A stretch of 33,192 bases of DNA from Aminivibrio pyruvatiphilus (GTDB taxonomy: Bacteria > Synergistota > Synergistia > Synergistales > Aminobacteriaceae), in contig NZ_SORI01000025.1 in assembly GCF_004366815.1 (NCBI RefSeq), forward strand, positions 1 to 33,192, written 5' to 3'. How positions within the stretch are numbered: position 1 is the stretch's first letter; every line of letters begins with the position of its first letter. The notes below the pieces were generated by a model. The model made no database searches. It was not told the origin of the DNA and was given only the letters and a program-made list of their open reading frames with translations. Shown piece after piece: positions 6,656 through 14,573 of the stretch. A program made the translations under genes and the position numbers.

Positions 6656-7624
6656 GTGACTGCTGCTCAGCAAATCATACCGTTGAATATTCTGAAGTGC
6701 TTTCTTTCCATCAGGAGATCAAAGACGGAAAAAATTACGGCTTTTTTCTACGAAATTCTTTCCCCGGCCGGGGTGTGTACCTCGGGCATAGGTTTTGCCG
6801 GCACGGGAGAGGAAGACGAGACCGCCGTCTCCGTGGAATCGGAAATCCGCCCCTTCATCGCCCATACGGAAAAACTGTCGGGCCGCCGGGACGAAACGGG
6901 AAAAAAGCTCCCGGCGACCCTTCGTTCATCTCTCGAAGGAATTCTCGGGGAAGTGCTCACTCCCGAGGCGGTGAGAGAGGGCCTTGACAAGGGCGAGGGG
7001 GGGAACCGGACCCTGGAGGAGCGGATCAGGGAGGAGATGGCAGCCCGACTCGGCTACAGGGCAACGGCGTACATCAAAACGGAAAGGAAAAATTCCTCCG
7101 AAATTGCGGATCTGCTGGGACCGGGGTTCCTCGCCGGAGACACGGCCGCGGCAGAGCAGGATGAAACCGGAGGAGGCATCAGCTTCCTTATCCCCTGCAC
7201 TCCAAGTATCGATCCCGTAAAAGGCGTACCAGTGGCAGCGCTGGAAAAGGGGGATTGTATTGTCGTCATTCTCCCTTCCGAGGAGTCGCCCCTCCGGGAA
7301 AGACTGCGCACCGCCGAACCCGGCTTCGACGGCGCGGTGAGAGCTGAAGTGCTTTCCGTCCACAGGGACCGCCAAGGTAATTTCACCGTACTCACCCGCC
7401 TTTCCGACGAGTTCAACGGAGTGGTGACCCTCGAGGGAAATACCAGGCTCCGCAGGGCCCGGCCGGAATCTCCCTCCGGAGAAACGGCGCCGGTTTCCCC
7501 CGAACCGAAAGCGGAAAGCGACGGGGAGAACGGACCTCCCATTCCACCATCTGTGCTTCTTCTGCTCGCGGGCAGCGGGGCTGTTCTGCTTACCCTCCTG
7601 CTCATGTTCAGGGTTTTCCGCTGA
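6656..7624 (+). CDS. Unknown tail-anchored membrane protein
   Basis: I do not recognise this 322-residue protein. The GTG at 6656 is chosen because GAGGAG stands nine bases before it and a promoter lies at 6591-6619. A longer frame to the left overlaps thiW. Residues about 1-130 look alpha-helical and charged. Residues about 165-265 look beta-rich, with repeated strands such as GDCIVVILP and GNFTVLTRLS. A proline- and acid-rich linker follows (about 268-295), then one C-terminal transmembrane segment (LLLLAGSGAVLLTLLLMFRVF). With no signal peptide, the bulk is probably cytoplasmic and anchored by its tail. It might belong with the DUF4899-type proteins of Thermotogae and Synergistetes, but I cannot verify that. 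Its 3' end overlaps convergent thiE by 17 bases. Confidence 0.7.
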   Translation: MTAAQQIIPLNILKCFLSIRRSKTEKITAFFYEILSPAGVCTSGIGFAGTGEEDETAVSVESEIRPFIAHTEKLSGRRDETGKKLPATLRSSLEGILGEVLTPEAVREGLDKGEGGNRTLEERIREEMAARLGYRATAYIKTERKNSSEIADLLGPGFLAGDTAAAEQDETGGGISFLIPCTPSIDPVKGVPVAALEKGDCIVVILPSEESPLRERLRTAEPGFDGAVRAEVLSVHRDRQGNFTVLTRLSDEFNGVVTLEGNTRLRRARPESPSGETAPVSPEPKAESDGENGPPIPPSVLLLLAGSGAVLLTLLLMFRVFR

Positions 7625-8243
7625 ACACCTTCTCCGCCAGCCGCCGGGCTGCTCCGGCAATATCCGGCCTTCCCACGACGGATGACACTACGGCTATTCC
7701 ATCCACTCCGGCAGAGAGGACTTCGGCTGCGTTTTCCTCGCTGATCCCGCCGATGGCCACCGAGGGAAGGGAAAGGGCTTCACGGATCGCCCTGACGCCT
7801 CCTACGCCGATCACGGAAGCGACTGTTTTCGTACCCGTGGGAAAGGCGGCGCCGATTCCCACATAATCCGCCCCCTGTTCCTCGGCCAGCCGCCCCTCTT
7901 CCGTGGAGTGAGCCGTCGCCCCGACGAGAAACCCTGCAGGCACGATCCTCCTGACGACCGACACCGGAAGATCTTCCTGCCCAAGGTGCACGCCGTGGGC
8001 TCCTGCGGCAAGGGCAATGTCGAACCGGTCGTTCACCACGAAGGCCGCTCCCCTGCTTCTGCAGAGGGCGGAAAGCCTGCAGGCGGTTTCGTACAGTTCC
8101 CGGCCGCTCATTTTCTTGTCCCTGAGCTGGATCATGGTGGCTCCGCCGTCAAGGGCAAGCTCCGCCTGCTCTTCGATGGAACGGGGAGCCCCGATCCTGC
8201 TGTCGGGGATCACATACAGCTTCAAAGCCTCTCTGAGATTCAT
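7608..8243 (-). CDS. thiE: Thiamine-phosphate synthase
   Basis: A 211-residue TIM-barrel enzyme that couples HMP pyrophosphate with thiazole phosphate to give thiamine monophosphate. Conserved segments are clear: QLRDK (39-43), ND (71-72), GVHLGQED (84-91), GATAHS (108-113, GxSxHS in most members), DYVGIGAAFPTGTK (126-139) and a phosphate-binding glycine-rich C-terminal half (VAIGGISEEN). The ATG at 8243 is preferred: it overlaps the thiM stop as ATGA and has GGAAGGAGG ahead. It is the last gene of the thiD-thiM-thiE operon. No terminator follows; the gene ends 17 bases inside the convergent unknown gene. Confidence 0.95.
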   Translation of the reverse strand: MNLREALKLYVIPDSRIGAPRSIEEQAELALDGGATMIQLRDKKMSGRELYETACRLSALCRSRGAAFVVNDRFDIALAAGAHGVHLGQEDLPVSVVRRIVPAGFLVGATAHSTEEGRLAEEQGADYVGIGAAFPTGTKTVASVIGVGGVRAIREALSLPSVAIGGISEENAAEVLSAGVDGIAVVSSVVGRPDIAGAARRLAEKVFSGKP

Positions 8244-9076
8244 GCTCCGCTTCCTCCTTCCGGCGGCGCGCACAGGCGCCGCCCCTGGGACATCAGATCT
8301 TCCGGCGAAAGGGATGCAAGCTCGTCCAGCAGCGCCGCCCGGAATGAGCCCGGTCCCATCGCCCTTTCTTCAGCCCGTTCCGCGGCAAGCCGGAGCATGA
8401 CAATGGCGGCTGAAGCTGCCGCGGGAGCAGGCCCCCGGGAGATGAGCACACCCATGAGGGATCCGAGAAGGCAGCCCCCTCCCGAGATTTTCGCCATGAG
8501 AGGACTCCCCCCGGGAAAAAACAGGGCCGACGTTTCGTCGGCAAGGACATCCACCGGGCCCGTGGCGCAGATGAGGGCCCCGGTCCGCCCGGCGAGTGCC
8601 CGCATGGCCGGTACGGGAGGGGCGGATTCGCTTCCGGAATCCACACCCCTCACCTCCCCGGGCTCGCCTGCGAGAAGCCGTATTTCTCCGTAGTTCCCCT
8701 TTATTACGGAGGGGCTGACGGCTGAAAGCAGCATGTCGACTGCCGCCGTCCTGAAGGTTGTCGCTCCGTAGCCTACGGAGTCGAAGACGATATTTTTCCC
8801 CGCCTTCATAGCCCGCTTCATTGCCAGAAGGGCGCTCCCGTCGGGAGTTCCCGTGTTGATCACGAGGGAGTCCGCTGAAGCCGCCAGCTCCGCCGCCTCC
8901 CGGGGACATCTGGACATCACGGGGGAGCCTCCGGCGGCAAGGGTCCCGTCCGCCTGGAAGGATGCCGACACGAAGCTGGTGATGGTATAGACCAGAGGGC
9001 GCAGCCGACGCACTCGAGCCAGGACCTCTGCCCACGATCGGGGGGAAAGGGCTGCGAGTCCTATTTCTCCGTCCAC
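8240..9076 (-). CDS. thiM: Hydroxyethylthiazole kinase, divergent
   Basis: A ribokinase-fold kinase that phosphorylates 4-methyl-5-hydroxyethylthiazole for salvage. From GTG 9076 it has 278 residues. GTG 9013 (257 residues) is an alternative; neither has a strong ribosome-binding site, and the first would overlap thiD by 16 bases. Family segments are RPLVYTIT (26-33), LAAGGSPVMS (46-55), LVINTGTP (71-78), IKGNYGEI (125-132, usually IRGNxxEI) and the catalytic GGGC (199-202, usually GTGC). The usual asparagines after CIT and in the next turn are serines here (TITSFVSAS), so the substrate pocket may differ. The gene lies between thiD and thiE under a TPP riboswitch, which strongly supports a thiazole kinase role. 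Confidence 0.85.
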   Translation of the reverse strand: MDGEIGLAALSPRSWAEVLARVRRLRPLVYTITSFVSASFQADGTLAAGGSPVMSRCPREAAELAASADSLVINTGTPDGSALLAMKRAMKAGKNIVFDSVGYGATTFRTAAVDMLLSAVSPSVIKGNYGEIRLLAGEPGEVRGVDSGSESAPPVPAMRALAGRTGALICATGPVDVLADETSALFFPGGSPLMAKISGGGCLLGSLMGVLISRGPAPAAASAAIVMLRLAAERAEERAMGPGSFRAALLDELASLSPEDLMSQGRRLCAPPEGGSGA

Positions 9077-9873
9077 GGAGGGGTCACCGCATGACCGAGA
9101 GGCCCCCACCCAGTACCGGGACGAAAGCCTGATTTCAGGGCAAGGCGGAGATACTGCCTTCCCCGCCGGACCGCTTCCTCGAGGGAGGAACCCGAAGCCA
9201 GCTCCGCCGCTATGGCTGCGCTCAGGGTGCATCCCGTTCCGTGGGTATTCTCCGTATGGATGCGGGAGTCGGTGAACCTCTCCAGCCGCCCCCTGCAATA
9301 GAATACGTCCGTGACGGAGTCGGCCTGCATCCTGTGGCCTCCCTTCACCAGAACCGCGCCGGGGCCTTTCCGGCCGATGGCTTCCGCCGCCTTCTCCATG
9401 TCCTCCACCGATTCTATTGTCATGCCGGAAAGACGTTCCGCCTCGGGGATATTGGGCGTCACCAGGAGCGCCAGGGGAAGAAGCTCCGTCCGCAGAACCT
9501 CCACCGCCTCGTCGGCTATGAGGGATGCCCCGCTCTGGGCGATCATCACCGGGTCTACCACGAGATTGCCGACTTTCCACCGCCGTATGCCTTCCGCCAC
9601 TTCCAGAATTGTTTCCGGAAGGGCCAGCATCCCCGTCTTGGCCGCCCCGACGGGGAAATCGGACCAAAGGGCGTCCATCTGTGCCCGGATCATCTCCCGC
9701 GGGACATTCCAGACCGCGCTGACCTCCCGGCTGTTCTGGGCCGTCAGGGCCGTGATGACCGTCATGCCGAACACCCGAAGGGCGGCGCAGGTTTTCAGGT
9801 CCGCCTGTATTCCCGCTCCTCCGCCGGAATCGCTCCCGGCGATGGAGACTGTGATTCCCCTGTAGATTTCCAT
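9061..9873 (-). CDS. thiD: Hydroxymethylpyrimidine/phosphomethylpyrimidine kinase
   Basis: A 270-residue ribokinase-family enzyme that phosphorylates HMP twice to HMP pyrophosphate. Motifs are complete: AGSDSGGGAGIQADLK (12-27), VDPVMIAQSG (106-115), TPNIPEAERL (139-148), VLVKGGH (174-180) and the anion-hole and catalytic HGTGCTLSAAIA (211-222). The ATG at 9873, with GGAGGTGG ahead, follows a TPP riboswitch and its terminator. It is the first gene of the operon. The stop codon lies within the beginning of thiM if thiM starts at 9076. Confidence 0.96.
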   Translation of the reverse strand: MEIYRGITVSIAGSDSGGGAGIQADLKTCAALRVFGMTVITALTAQNSREVSAVWNVPREMIRAQMDALWSDFPVGAAKTGMLALPETILEVAEGIRRWKVGNLVVDPVMIAQSGASLIADEAVEVLRTELLPLALLVTPNIPEAERLSGMTIESVEDMEKAAEAIGRKGPGAVLVKGGHRMQADSVTDVFYCRGRLERFTDSRIHTENTHGTGCTLSAAIAAELASGSSLEEAVRRGRQYLRLALKSGFRPGTGWGPLGHAVTPPWTEK

Positions 9874-9884
9874 GATTCCACCTC

Positions 9885-9925
9885 CAAATAAGACAGGAGC
9901 CCCTTCAGTCCGCGGGGCTCCTGTC
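9885..9925 (-). terminator. Riboswitch-linked intrinsic terminator before thiD
   Basis: On the minus strand a 12-base-pair perfect stem (9914-9925 with 9892-9903, 10-base loop) is followed by TTATTT and then the GGAGG of thiD. The T-run is imperfect. It is placed to act as the expression platform of the TPP aptamer upstream. Confidence 0.75.
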
Positions 9926-9957
9926 ATTTTTCCGTCCTCCCTGAAGCTCGTTCCGGT

Positions 9958-10050
9958 GACGGCACTCCCTACGCCGGCATTACCCGGATCAGGTAAGGGG
10001 TCGAAGGCCCAATCAGCCTTCCTCTCAGCCCGCAGCAGCTCCCCCCGGTA
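9958..10050 (-). promoter_or_regulatory. TPP riboswitch upstream of thiDME
   Basis: Read on the minus strand, the element shows GGGGGGAGCTGC, GGGCTGAGAGG, then ACCTGATCCGGGTAATGCC and GCGTAGGGAGT, the invariant parts of the TPP aptamer. It is followed by a terminator and then thiD. I see no convincing promoter between it and the remnant upstream, so the operon may also be read from the gyrA-psd transcript. Confidence 0.95.
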
Positions 10051-10075
10051 TTCTGTTGTCATGTGCTGAGCGGTC

Positions 10076-10220
10076 TCAGGCTTTCTTTTCCGCCGTCTCG
10101 CCGTCTCCGTTATCCCGTGAAAGCCATTTTTCCCGGTCGAACCGGACCAGTTCGCTGGCCACCATGTTCGGAGCGATCTTCCGGAAAGGGAGGCTACCCC
10201 CGCTTTCTACGATTTTTCAC
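10076..10220 (-). pseudogene. Frameshifted short remnant after psd, possibly of pssA
   Basis: A GTG at 10220 overlaps the end of psd by 14 bases and has a strong GGGAGGG ribosome-binding site, yet its frame stops after eight codons in a run of five G residues. Removing one base there gives a 47-residue frame ending at the TGA at 10076. It would read KNRRKRG, then LPFRKIAPNMVASE and a charged tail ending in AEKKA. Basic residues followed by PFRK-PN look like the start of CDP-diacylglycerol-serine phosphatidyltransferase (PssA), which commonly follows psd, but the membrane part is missing. It could instead be a small unrelated protein, a programmed frameshift or chance. Confidence 0.3.
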
Positions 10221-10830
10221 CGGCCATCCCTCCCAGAACGGTTCTGCCTGCGAAAACTTTTTTTCCCACCGCTGTCTTCAGCTGCACTCCGGCAGGAAGG
10301 TAGACGTCGACTTTCGACCCCATCTTTATCATGCCGAACCGTTCGCCCCGGGCGAGCCTGTCGCCCTTCCGGAGCCTGCAGACGATGCGGCGGGCAAGGA
10401 ATCCCGCGACCTGGACGAGCATCACCGGCCCATGACCGGTGGCAAGTCCCACGCACATTCTCTCGTTGAGTTCCGATGCCTTGGGTTCAAAGGCCATCCA
10501 CTTCCTCCCGGGAATGTACTCCATCCATTCCACCGTTCCTTCACAGGGAACGCGGTTGACGTGAACACTGAGAGGATTCATGAAAATTCCAACCTTCACC
10601 GCCCTGCCCGTGAAGGGATGCTCCGTTTCAACCACCTCCACCACTTTCCCGTCGGCGGGGGAAAGAAATCCGGGCCCGTCGGGAACCCTTTCAGGATCCC
10701 GGAAAAACCAGACCACCAGCCCGAGGAGGGGGGCAAGGAACAGCCCCACCATGGGGACGAAATACAGGCTCCCGAGCAGCATGAAGGCGACAAACGCTAT
10801 CAGCGGATATCCGTCCCGGGCTATTTTCAC
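10207..10830 (-). CDS. psd: Phosphatidylserine decarboxylase proenzyme, short type
   Basis: A 207-residue member of the short (PSD-A) branch. It makes phosphatidylethanolamine from phosphatidylserine in the inner membrane. The GTG at 10830 is preferred because it overlaps the gyrA stop as GTGA and has GGAGGAG ahead; an ATG 21 bases upstream is also possible. Two hydrophobic segments (about 9-43) anchor the protein. The catalytic domain shows SPADGKV (57-63, Asp60), [11 protein letters not shown] (83-93, His90) and the self-cleavage site in [11 protein letters not shown], where Gly171-Ser172 is cut and Ser172 becomes the pyruvoyl group. It is unusual in being coupled to gyrA. The expected partner pssA is not intact downstream. 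Confidence 0.93.
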   Translation of the reverse strand: MKIARDGYPLIAFVAFMLLGSLYFVPMVGLFLAPLLGLVVWFFRDPERVPDGPGFLSPADGKVVEVVETEHPFTGRAVKVGIFMNPLSVHVNRVPCEGTVEWMEYIPGRKWMAFEPKASELNERMCVGLATGHGPVMLVQVAGFLARRIVCRLRKGDRLARGERFGMIKMGSKVDVYLPAGVQLKTAVGKKVFAGRTVLGGMAGEKS

Positions 10831-13286
10831 GGCCTGCTCTCCTCCACGCATTCATCGCCGCAGACCACGCTCACGTCCGCCACGGAATCGCCTTCGTCGA
10901 GCCGCACTGTAATAGTTCCCATGGCAGTCCTGCTCAGCCTCGGGATCTCTGCCACGGCGACCCGGATCATCCTTCCCCTGGAGGTGATGACCATGATTTC
11001 GTCCTCCTCGGCCACCGCCCAGCTTCCGACGAGCGGACCGGTCTTCCTTCCCAGGTTCATGGCCTTGACGCCCCGGCCGCCCCGGTGGTGAACGGTGAAT
11101 TCCTCAAAGCTTGTCCTCTTGGCGACGCCCCGTTCGCTTATCACGAGGGCAAGGCGCTCGGAGGTGACCACTTCGCAGCTGATGACGTAATCTCCTTCGT
11201 CAAGACGGATTCCCTTCACGCCCCGGGCGGTCCGGCCCATGGGACGGAATTCTTCCTCGGTGACGCGGAGTCCCTGGCCGTTGGCCGTCATGAAGAGAAG
11301 CTCGTCCTTCCCCGTGGTCAGCCGAACCTGGGCGATCTCGTCACCTTCGTCCAGGGTCAGAACCCTCTTTCCGGCGCGGTTGAGCCTGGCGATTTCGGAA
11401 AGGGGAAGCCGCTTGGAGATGCCCTTCTTCGTGGCAAAGAAAATAAAGCTCTTTCCCTCGAGACTTCTGCCGTACATGGAGACCACCTGTTCTCCCGCAT
11501 CAAGAGGAACGAGCTTGCCGATGAGCTTTCCCTTCCCCGTCCGGGATTCCGGGATCATGTGCCCCCGGATTGCGAGGGCCCGCCCTGAGGAGGTGAAGAG
11601 GTAGATGTCCTTGTGGGTGTTGGTGACCGCCACGAGGGCGATCTCGTCTTCGTCCTGGAGCCCGCTTCCCTTTTTGCCCTTGCCTCCCCTGGCCTGGGTG
11701 GAGTACTCCTCGAGGGCCTTCCGGCGGAGATACCCGTCCTTGGAGAGGATGACCACGATATCGTTCTCGGGGATAAGGTCTTCCATGGACACTTCCTCGT
11801 AGTTGTCCATGATTTCCGTCCTCCGGGGCCCGCCGAATTTCCGCTTCAGCTCGGAGAGTTCTTCCCTGATGACCCCGTCGAGGGCGGAGCGGTTGCCGAG
11901 AATGGTCCGGTAGCGCTCGATATCGGCGAAGAGGGCTGCAAGTTCCGACTCGAGCTTCTCCCGCTCGAGCCCGGTGAGCCGCTGGAGCCGCATGTCCAGG
12001 ATGGCCTGGGCCTGGGTCTCGGTAAAACCGAGGTGGGAGACGAGGCCGTCCCGTGCCTCCTGTACCGTCTGGGCCCCGCGGATAATGGCGATGACCCTGT
12101 CGATCATGTCCAGGGCCTTCACGAGCCCTTCCACGATGTGGGCCCTGGCGAGGGCCTTGTCGAGCCTGAACTGGGTTCTCCTCCGGACCACGTCTCTCCT
12201 GTGCTCCAGGAAATGGGAGAGCATGTCCGTGACGGGGAGCTCCACGGGGTGGTTGTTCACAAGGGCGAGGTTGATCACGCCGAAGGTTGTCTGGAGCTGG
12301 GTTCTCCTGTAGAGCTGCCGGAGAACAAGTTCCGCGTCGCCGTCCCGCTGGAGTTCGAGAACGATCCGGAGTCCGTCACGGTCCGACTCGTCCCTGATGT
12401 CGGCCACGCCGTCAATATGCTTTTCCTGGACGCAGGATGCGATGGTCTCTATAAGGGACGTCTTGTTCACCATGAAGGGTATCTCCGTGATGACCACGGA
12501 TGTTTTGCCCCGCTTCCCGTCCTCTACGACGGTCTTTCCACGAAGGATGACCTTTCCCCGTCCCGTCCTGTAGGCGTCGATGATGCCGTCCCGGCCGAGA
12601 ATAATGCCTCCCGTCGGGAAGTCCGGTCCCGGAAGGCGGGCGTAGATTTCGCCGAATTCCCAGTTTCCTTCGGAGTCGATCATATACTCGAGGGCGTCGA
12701 TCACTTCCGAAAGGTTATGGGGAGGAATGTTCGTGGCCATTCCCACCGCGATTCCCGAGCTTCCGTTCACGAGAAGGTTGGGGACGAGGGAGGGAAGATA
12801 GAGGGGCTCCTTGAGGGACTCGTCGAAATTGGGGCCCCACTCCACCGTGTCTTCTTCTATGTCGGCGAGCATAAGCTCTCCCATTTCATAGAGCTTCGCC
12901 TCGGTGTACCTCATGGCGGCCGCAGGATCCCCGTCGATGGAGCCGAAGTTTCCCTGGCCGTTCACCAGCGGGTACCTCATGCTGAAATCCTGGGCCATGC
13001 GGACCATGGTCTCGTAAATGGCGGAGTCGCCGTGGGGGTGATATTTACCCATGGTTTCGCCTACGACCCTGGCCGACTTCTTGTAGGAAGAGCCCGACCG
13101 GAGGCCCAGCTCCATCATGGCGTACAGGATACGCCGCTGGACAGGTTTGAGGCCGTCACGGACGTCGGGCAGCGCCCTTCCCACGATGACGCTCATGGCG
13201 TAGTCGAGGTAGCTGTGCTTGATCTCCTCCACAAGGGGAAGAGAGATCACCTTGCCGAAAAGCAGTTCACCCTTTTTTTCTTCCAT
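10827..13286 (-). CDS. gyrA: DNA gyrase subunit A
   Basis: An 819-residue type IIA topoisomerase subunit that breaks and rejoins DNA during negative supercoiling. The quinolone-resistance region [20 protein letters not shown] has Ser88 and Glu92, equivalent to E. coli Ser83 and Asp87. The catalytic tyrosine is Tyr127 in AAMRYTEA. The DNA-wrapping C-terminal domain begins near residue 500, and its GyrA box is QARGGKG (531-537), which marks gyrase rather than topoisomerase IV. Six blade-like repeats follow to the end. The start has GGAGGTTG upstream. The stop overlaps psd. gyrB is not adjacent in the window. Glu at position 92 is the natural residue in many Gram-positives and is not in itself a resistance mark. 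Confidence 0.98.
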   Translation of the reverse strand: MEEKKGELLFGKVISLPLVEEIKHSYLDYAMSVIVGRALPDVRDGLKPVQRRILYAMMELGLRSGSSYKKSARVVGETMGKYHPHGDSAIYETMVRMAQDFSMRYPLVNGQGNFGSIDGDPAAAMRYTEAKLYEMGELMLADIEEDTVEWGPNFDESLKEPLYLPSLVPNLLVNGSSGIAVGMATNIPPHNLSEVIDALEYMIDSEGNWEFGEIYARLPGPDFPTGGIILGRDGIIDAYRTGRGKVILRGKTVVEDGKRGKTSVVITEIPFMVNKTSLIETIASCVQEKHIDGVADIRDESDRDGLRIVLELQRDGDAELVLRQLYRRTQLQTTFGVINLALVNNHPVELPVTDMLSHFLEHRRDVVRRRTQFRLDKALARAHIVEGLVKALDMIDRVIAIIRGAQTVQEARDGLVSHLGFTETQAQAILDMRLQRLTGLEREKLESELAALFADIERYRTILGNRSALDGVIREELSELKRKFGGPRRTEIMDNYEEVSMEDLIPENDIVVILSKDGYLRRKALEEYSTQARGGKGKKGSGLQDEDEIALVAVTNTHKDIYLFTSSGRALAIRGHMIPESRTGKGKLIGKLVPLDAGEQVVSMYGRSLEGKSFIFFATKKGISKRLPLSEIARLNRAGKRVLTLDEGDEIAQVRLTTGKDELLFMTANGQGLRVTEEEFRPMGRTARGVKGIRLDEGDYVISCEVVTSERLALVISERGVAKRTSFEEFTVHHRGGRGVKAMNLGRKTGPLVGSWAVAEEDEIMVITSRGRMIRVAVAEIPRLSRTAMGTITVRLDEGDSVADVSVVCGDECVEESRP

Positions 13287-13409
13287 CTGTCTTCTTCAAC
13301 CTCCAAAGCCGATCCGCCGTCAGAATAAGCAGGATCTCGGCACAACCCTTTTATTTTACCATGTTCACAGCGGCAGATCAGGTATTTTCCGTCGAGACCG
13401 GCCGGAGGT

Positions 13410-13937
13410 TCACCAGCGGTTGAAACGGACTTTTCCCGCGTCGAATCCTTCGTAGGGCGGTTTCTGTTCCGCACCGAAGCCGAGTGCCGCGATGCCGACG
13501 ATTTCCACCGAATCGGGCACGGCGAGGATCGGGCGGATTTTTTCGTTCCTGGGGTGCCTGTCCATGACCTTGAGCCAGACTCCCTCCAGCCCGAGCGCCC
13601 TGGCAGCGAGAAGAATGTTCTCCAGGGCGGCGGCGCAGTCCTCCACCCAGGCCCGGTCGCCCTCGGGATACCCGGCAGTTTCGGCACAGACGGCTATGGC
13701 CAGGGGAGCCTGACGGAGCATTTTTCCCGAGTCGTGAGCCTCGGCAAGGTCGTCCAGAACCTTCCTGTCCTCGATGACGATGAAGACGCATGGCCGGCGG
13801 TTGTGGGCCGACGGCGCGGCAAAGCCGCATTCGACGAGGAGGTCCCGGATCTCGGGAGAAACCGGATCCGCTGTGAATTTCCTGATGCTCCGCCGTCCAA
13901 GTATCGTTTTGATAACCTGGTTTTCCCGTATCGTCAT
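13410..13937 (-). CDS. Nitroreductase-family FMN protein
   Basis: A 175-residue protein of the nitroreductase superfamily. GRRSIRKFTADPVSPEI near the start (14-30) is the FMN-phosphate-binding RRSxRxF motif. APSAHNRRP (41-49) is the second FMN segment, and LGLEGVWLK with GIAALGFGAEQKPP towards the end completes the fold. Such enzymes are cytoplasmic dimers using NAD(P)H; the physiological substrate cannot be read. It stands 123 bases upstream of gyrA without a visible terminator, so some read-through is possible. It is divergent from the DJ-1/PfpI gene, sharing a 97-base region. A GGAGGGG ribosome-binding site supports the ATG at 13937. Confidence 0.9.
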   Translation of the reverse strand: MTIRENQVIKTILGRRSIRKFTADPVSPEIRDLLVECGFAAPSAHNRRPCVFIVIEDRKVLDDLAEAHDSGKMLRQAPLAIAVCAETAGYPEGDRAWVEDCAAALENILLAARALGLEGVWLKVMDRHPRNEKIRPILAVPDSVEIVGIAALGFGAEQKPPYEGFDAGKVRFNRW

Positions 13938-14034
13938 GATATACCCCTCCGGGTTTATATTTTGTCATTCTATGCTAGACTTGCTTCAGGCGGTTCTTTG
14001 GAAGAACCCTTAAACAACGAAAGGAGAGATTTCA

Positions 14035-14550
14035 GTGTCGAAAAAAGTCGCTGTTCTCGTTGAAGAGAACGTTCATGATCTTGAATTCTGGTATCCTTTT
14101 TACCGCATAGCCGAGGCCGGTTTTGAACCGATCGCCGTGGGGCCCGCCGCCGGAAAAGTGTACACAGGCAAACTCGGAACCTCCATCGAGGCGGCCGCGT
14201 CTCCCGCGGACCTTTCCCCCTCGGACGTGGCAGGCGTGGTTGTACCCGGCGGCTGGGCTCCGGACCGTCTCCGCACTCACAGGTCCGTAGTGGACTTTGT
14301 CCGGGAGGTCAGCGCTTCGGGCGGTGTCGTGGCGGCCATCTGCCACGGGGGGAGCGTTCTCGTTTCTGCCGGCATCCTCAGGGGCGCCAGGGCCACTTCC
14401 TACAAGAGCATCCGGGACGACATGGTCCTCGCGGGGGCGGAGTGGGTGGACGAGCCGGTGGTGGTCTCCGGAAAGCTGGTGACGAGCAGAACCCCGTCTG
14501 ACCTCCCCGCTTTCGGCAAAGCCCTCGTGGAGGCGCTTCAATCAAGGTAG
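14035..14550 (+). CDS. DJ-1/PfpI-family protein
   Basis: A 171-residue class I glutamine-amidotransferase-like protein. The GTG at 14035 has AAGGAGAG ahead. VAVLVEENVHDLEFWYP (5-21) contains the conserved acidic residue and EFWYP segment. VVVPGGW (68-74) and the nucleophile elbow AICHGGSVL (101-109) with Cys103-His104 are typical of the PfpI/YhbO branch, whose members have been reported as intracellular proteases, chaperones or glyoxalase/deglycase enzymes. The function here is undecided. The gene is monocistronic, divergent from a nitroreductase, and ends in a strong terminator. A 7-base-pair hairpin without a T-run sits in its leader (13992-14008). Confidence 0.92.
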   Translation: MSKKVAVLVEENVHDLEFWYPFYRIAEAGFEPIAVGPAAGKVYTGKLGTSIEAAASPADLSPSDVAGVVVPGGWAPDRLRTHRSVVDFVREVSASGGVVAAICHGGSVLVSAGILRGARATSYKSIRDDMVLAGAEWVDEPVVVSGKLVTSRTPSDLPAFGKALVEALQSR

Positions 14551-14573
14551 TTCCGGAAGGCGCCTGCTGTTCC

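Noticed and set aside
9874..10062. Upstream extension of thiD with in-frame ATG at 10062
   Set aside because: It would run through the TPP riboswitch and terminator; the ATG at 9873 has a good ribosome-binding site and the normal family start.
12995..13027. Glu92 in the quinolone-resistance region of GyrA
   Set aside because: Glu at this position is the normal residue in many Gram-positive gyrases; Ser88 is unchanged, so no resistance mutation can be claimed.
11613..13328. Long open frame (571 codons) on the plus strand
   Set aside because: It is wholly antisense to gyrA; GC-rich codon use on the other strand keeps the frame open. The predicted peptide is low-complexity, with no family features.
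13992..14008. Seven-base-pair hairpin in the leader of the DJ-1/PfpI gene
   Set aside because: It has no T-run and does not cover the ribosome-binding site; it may be chance.
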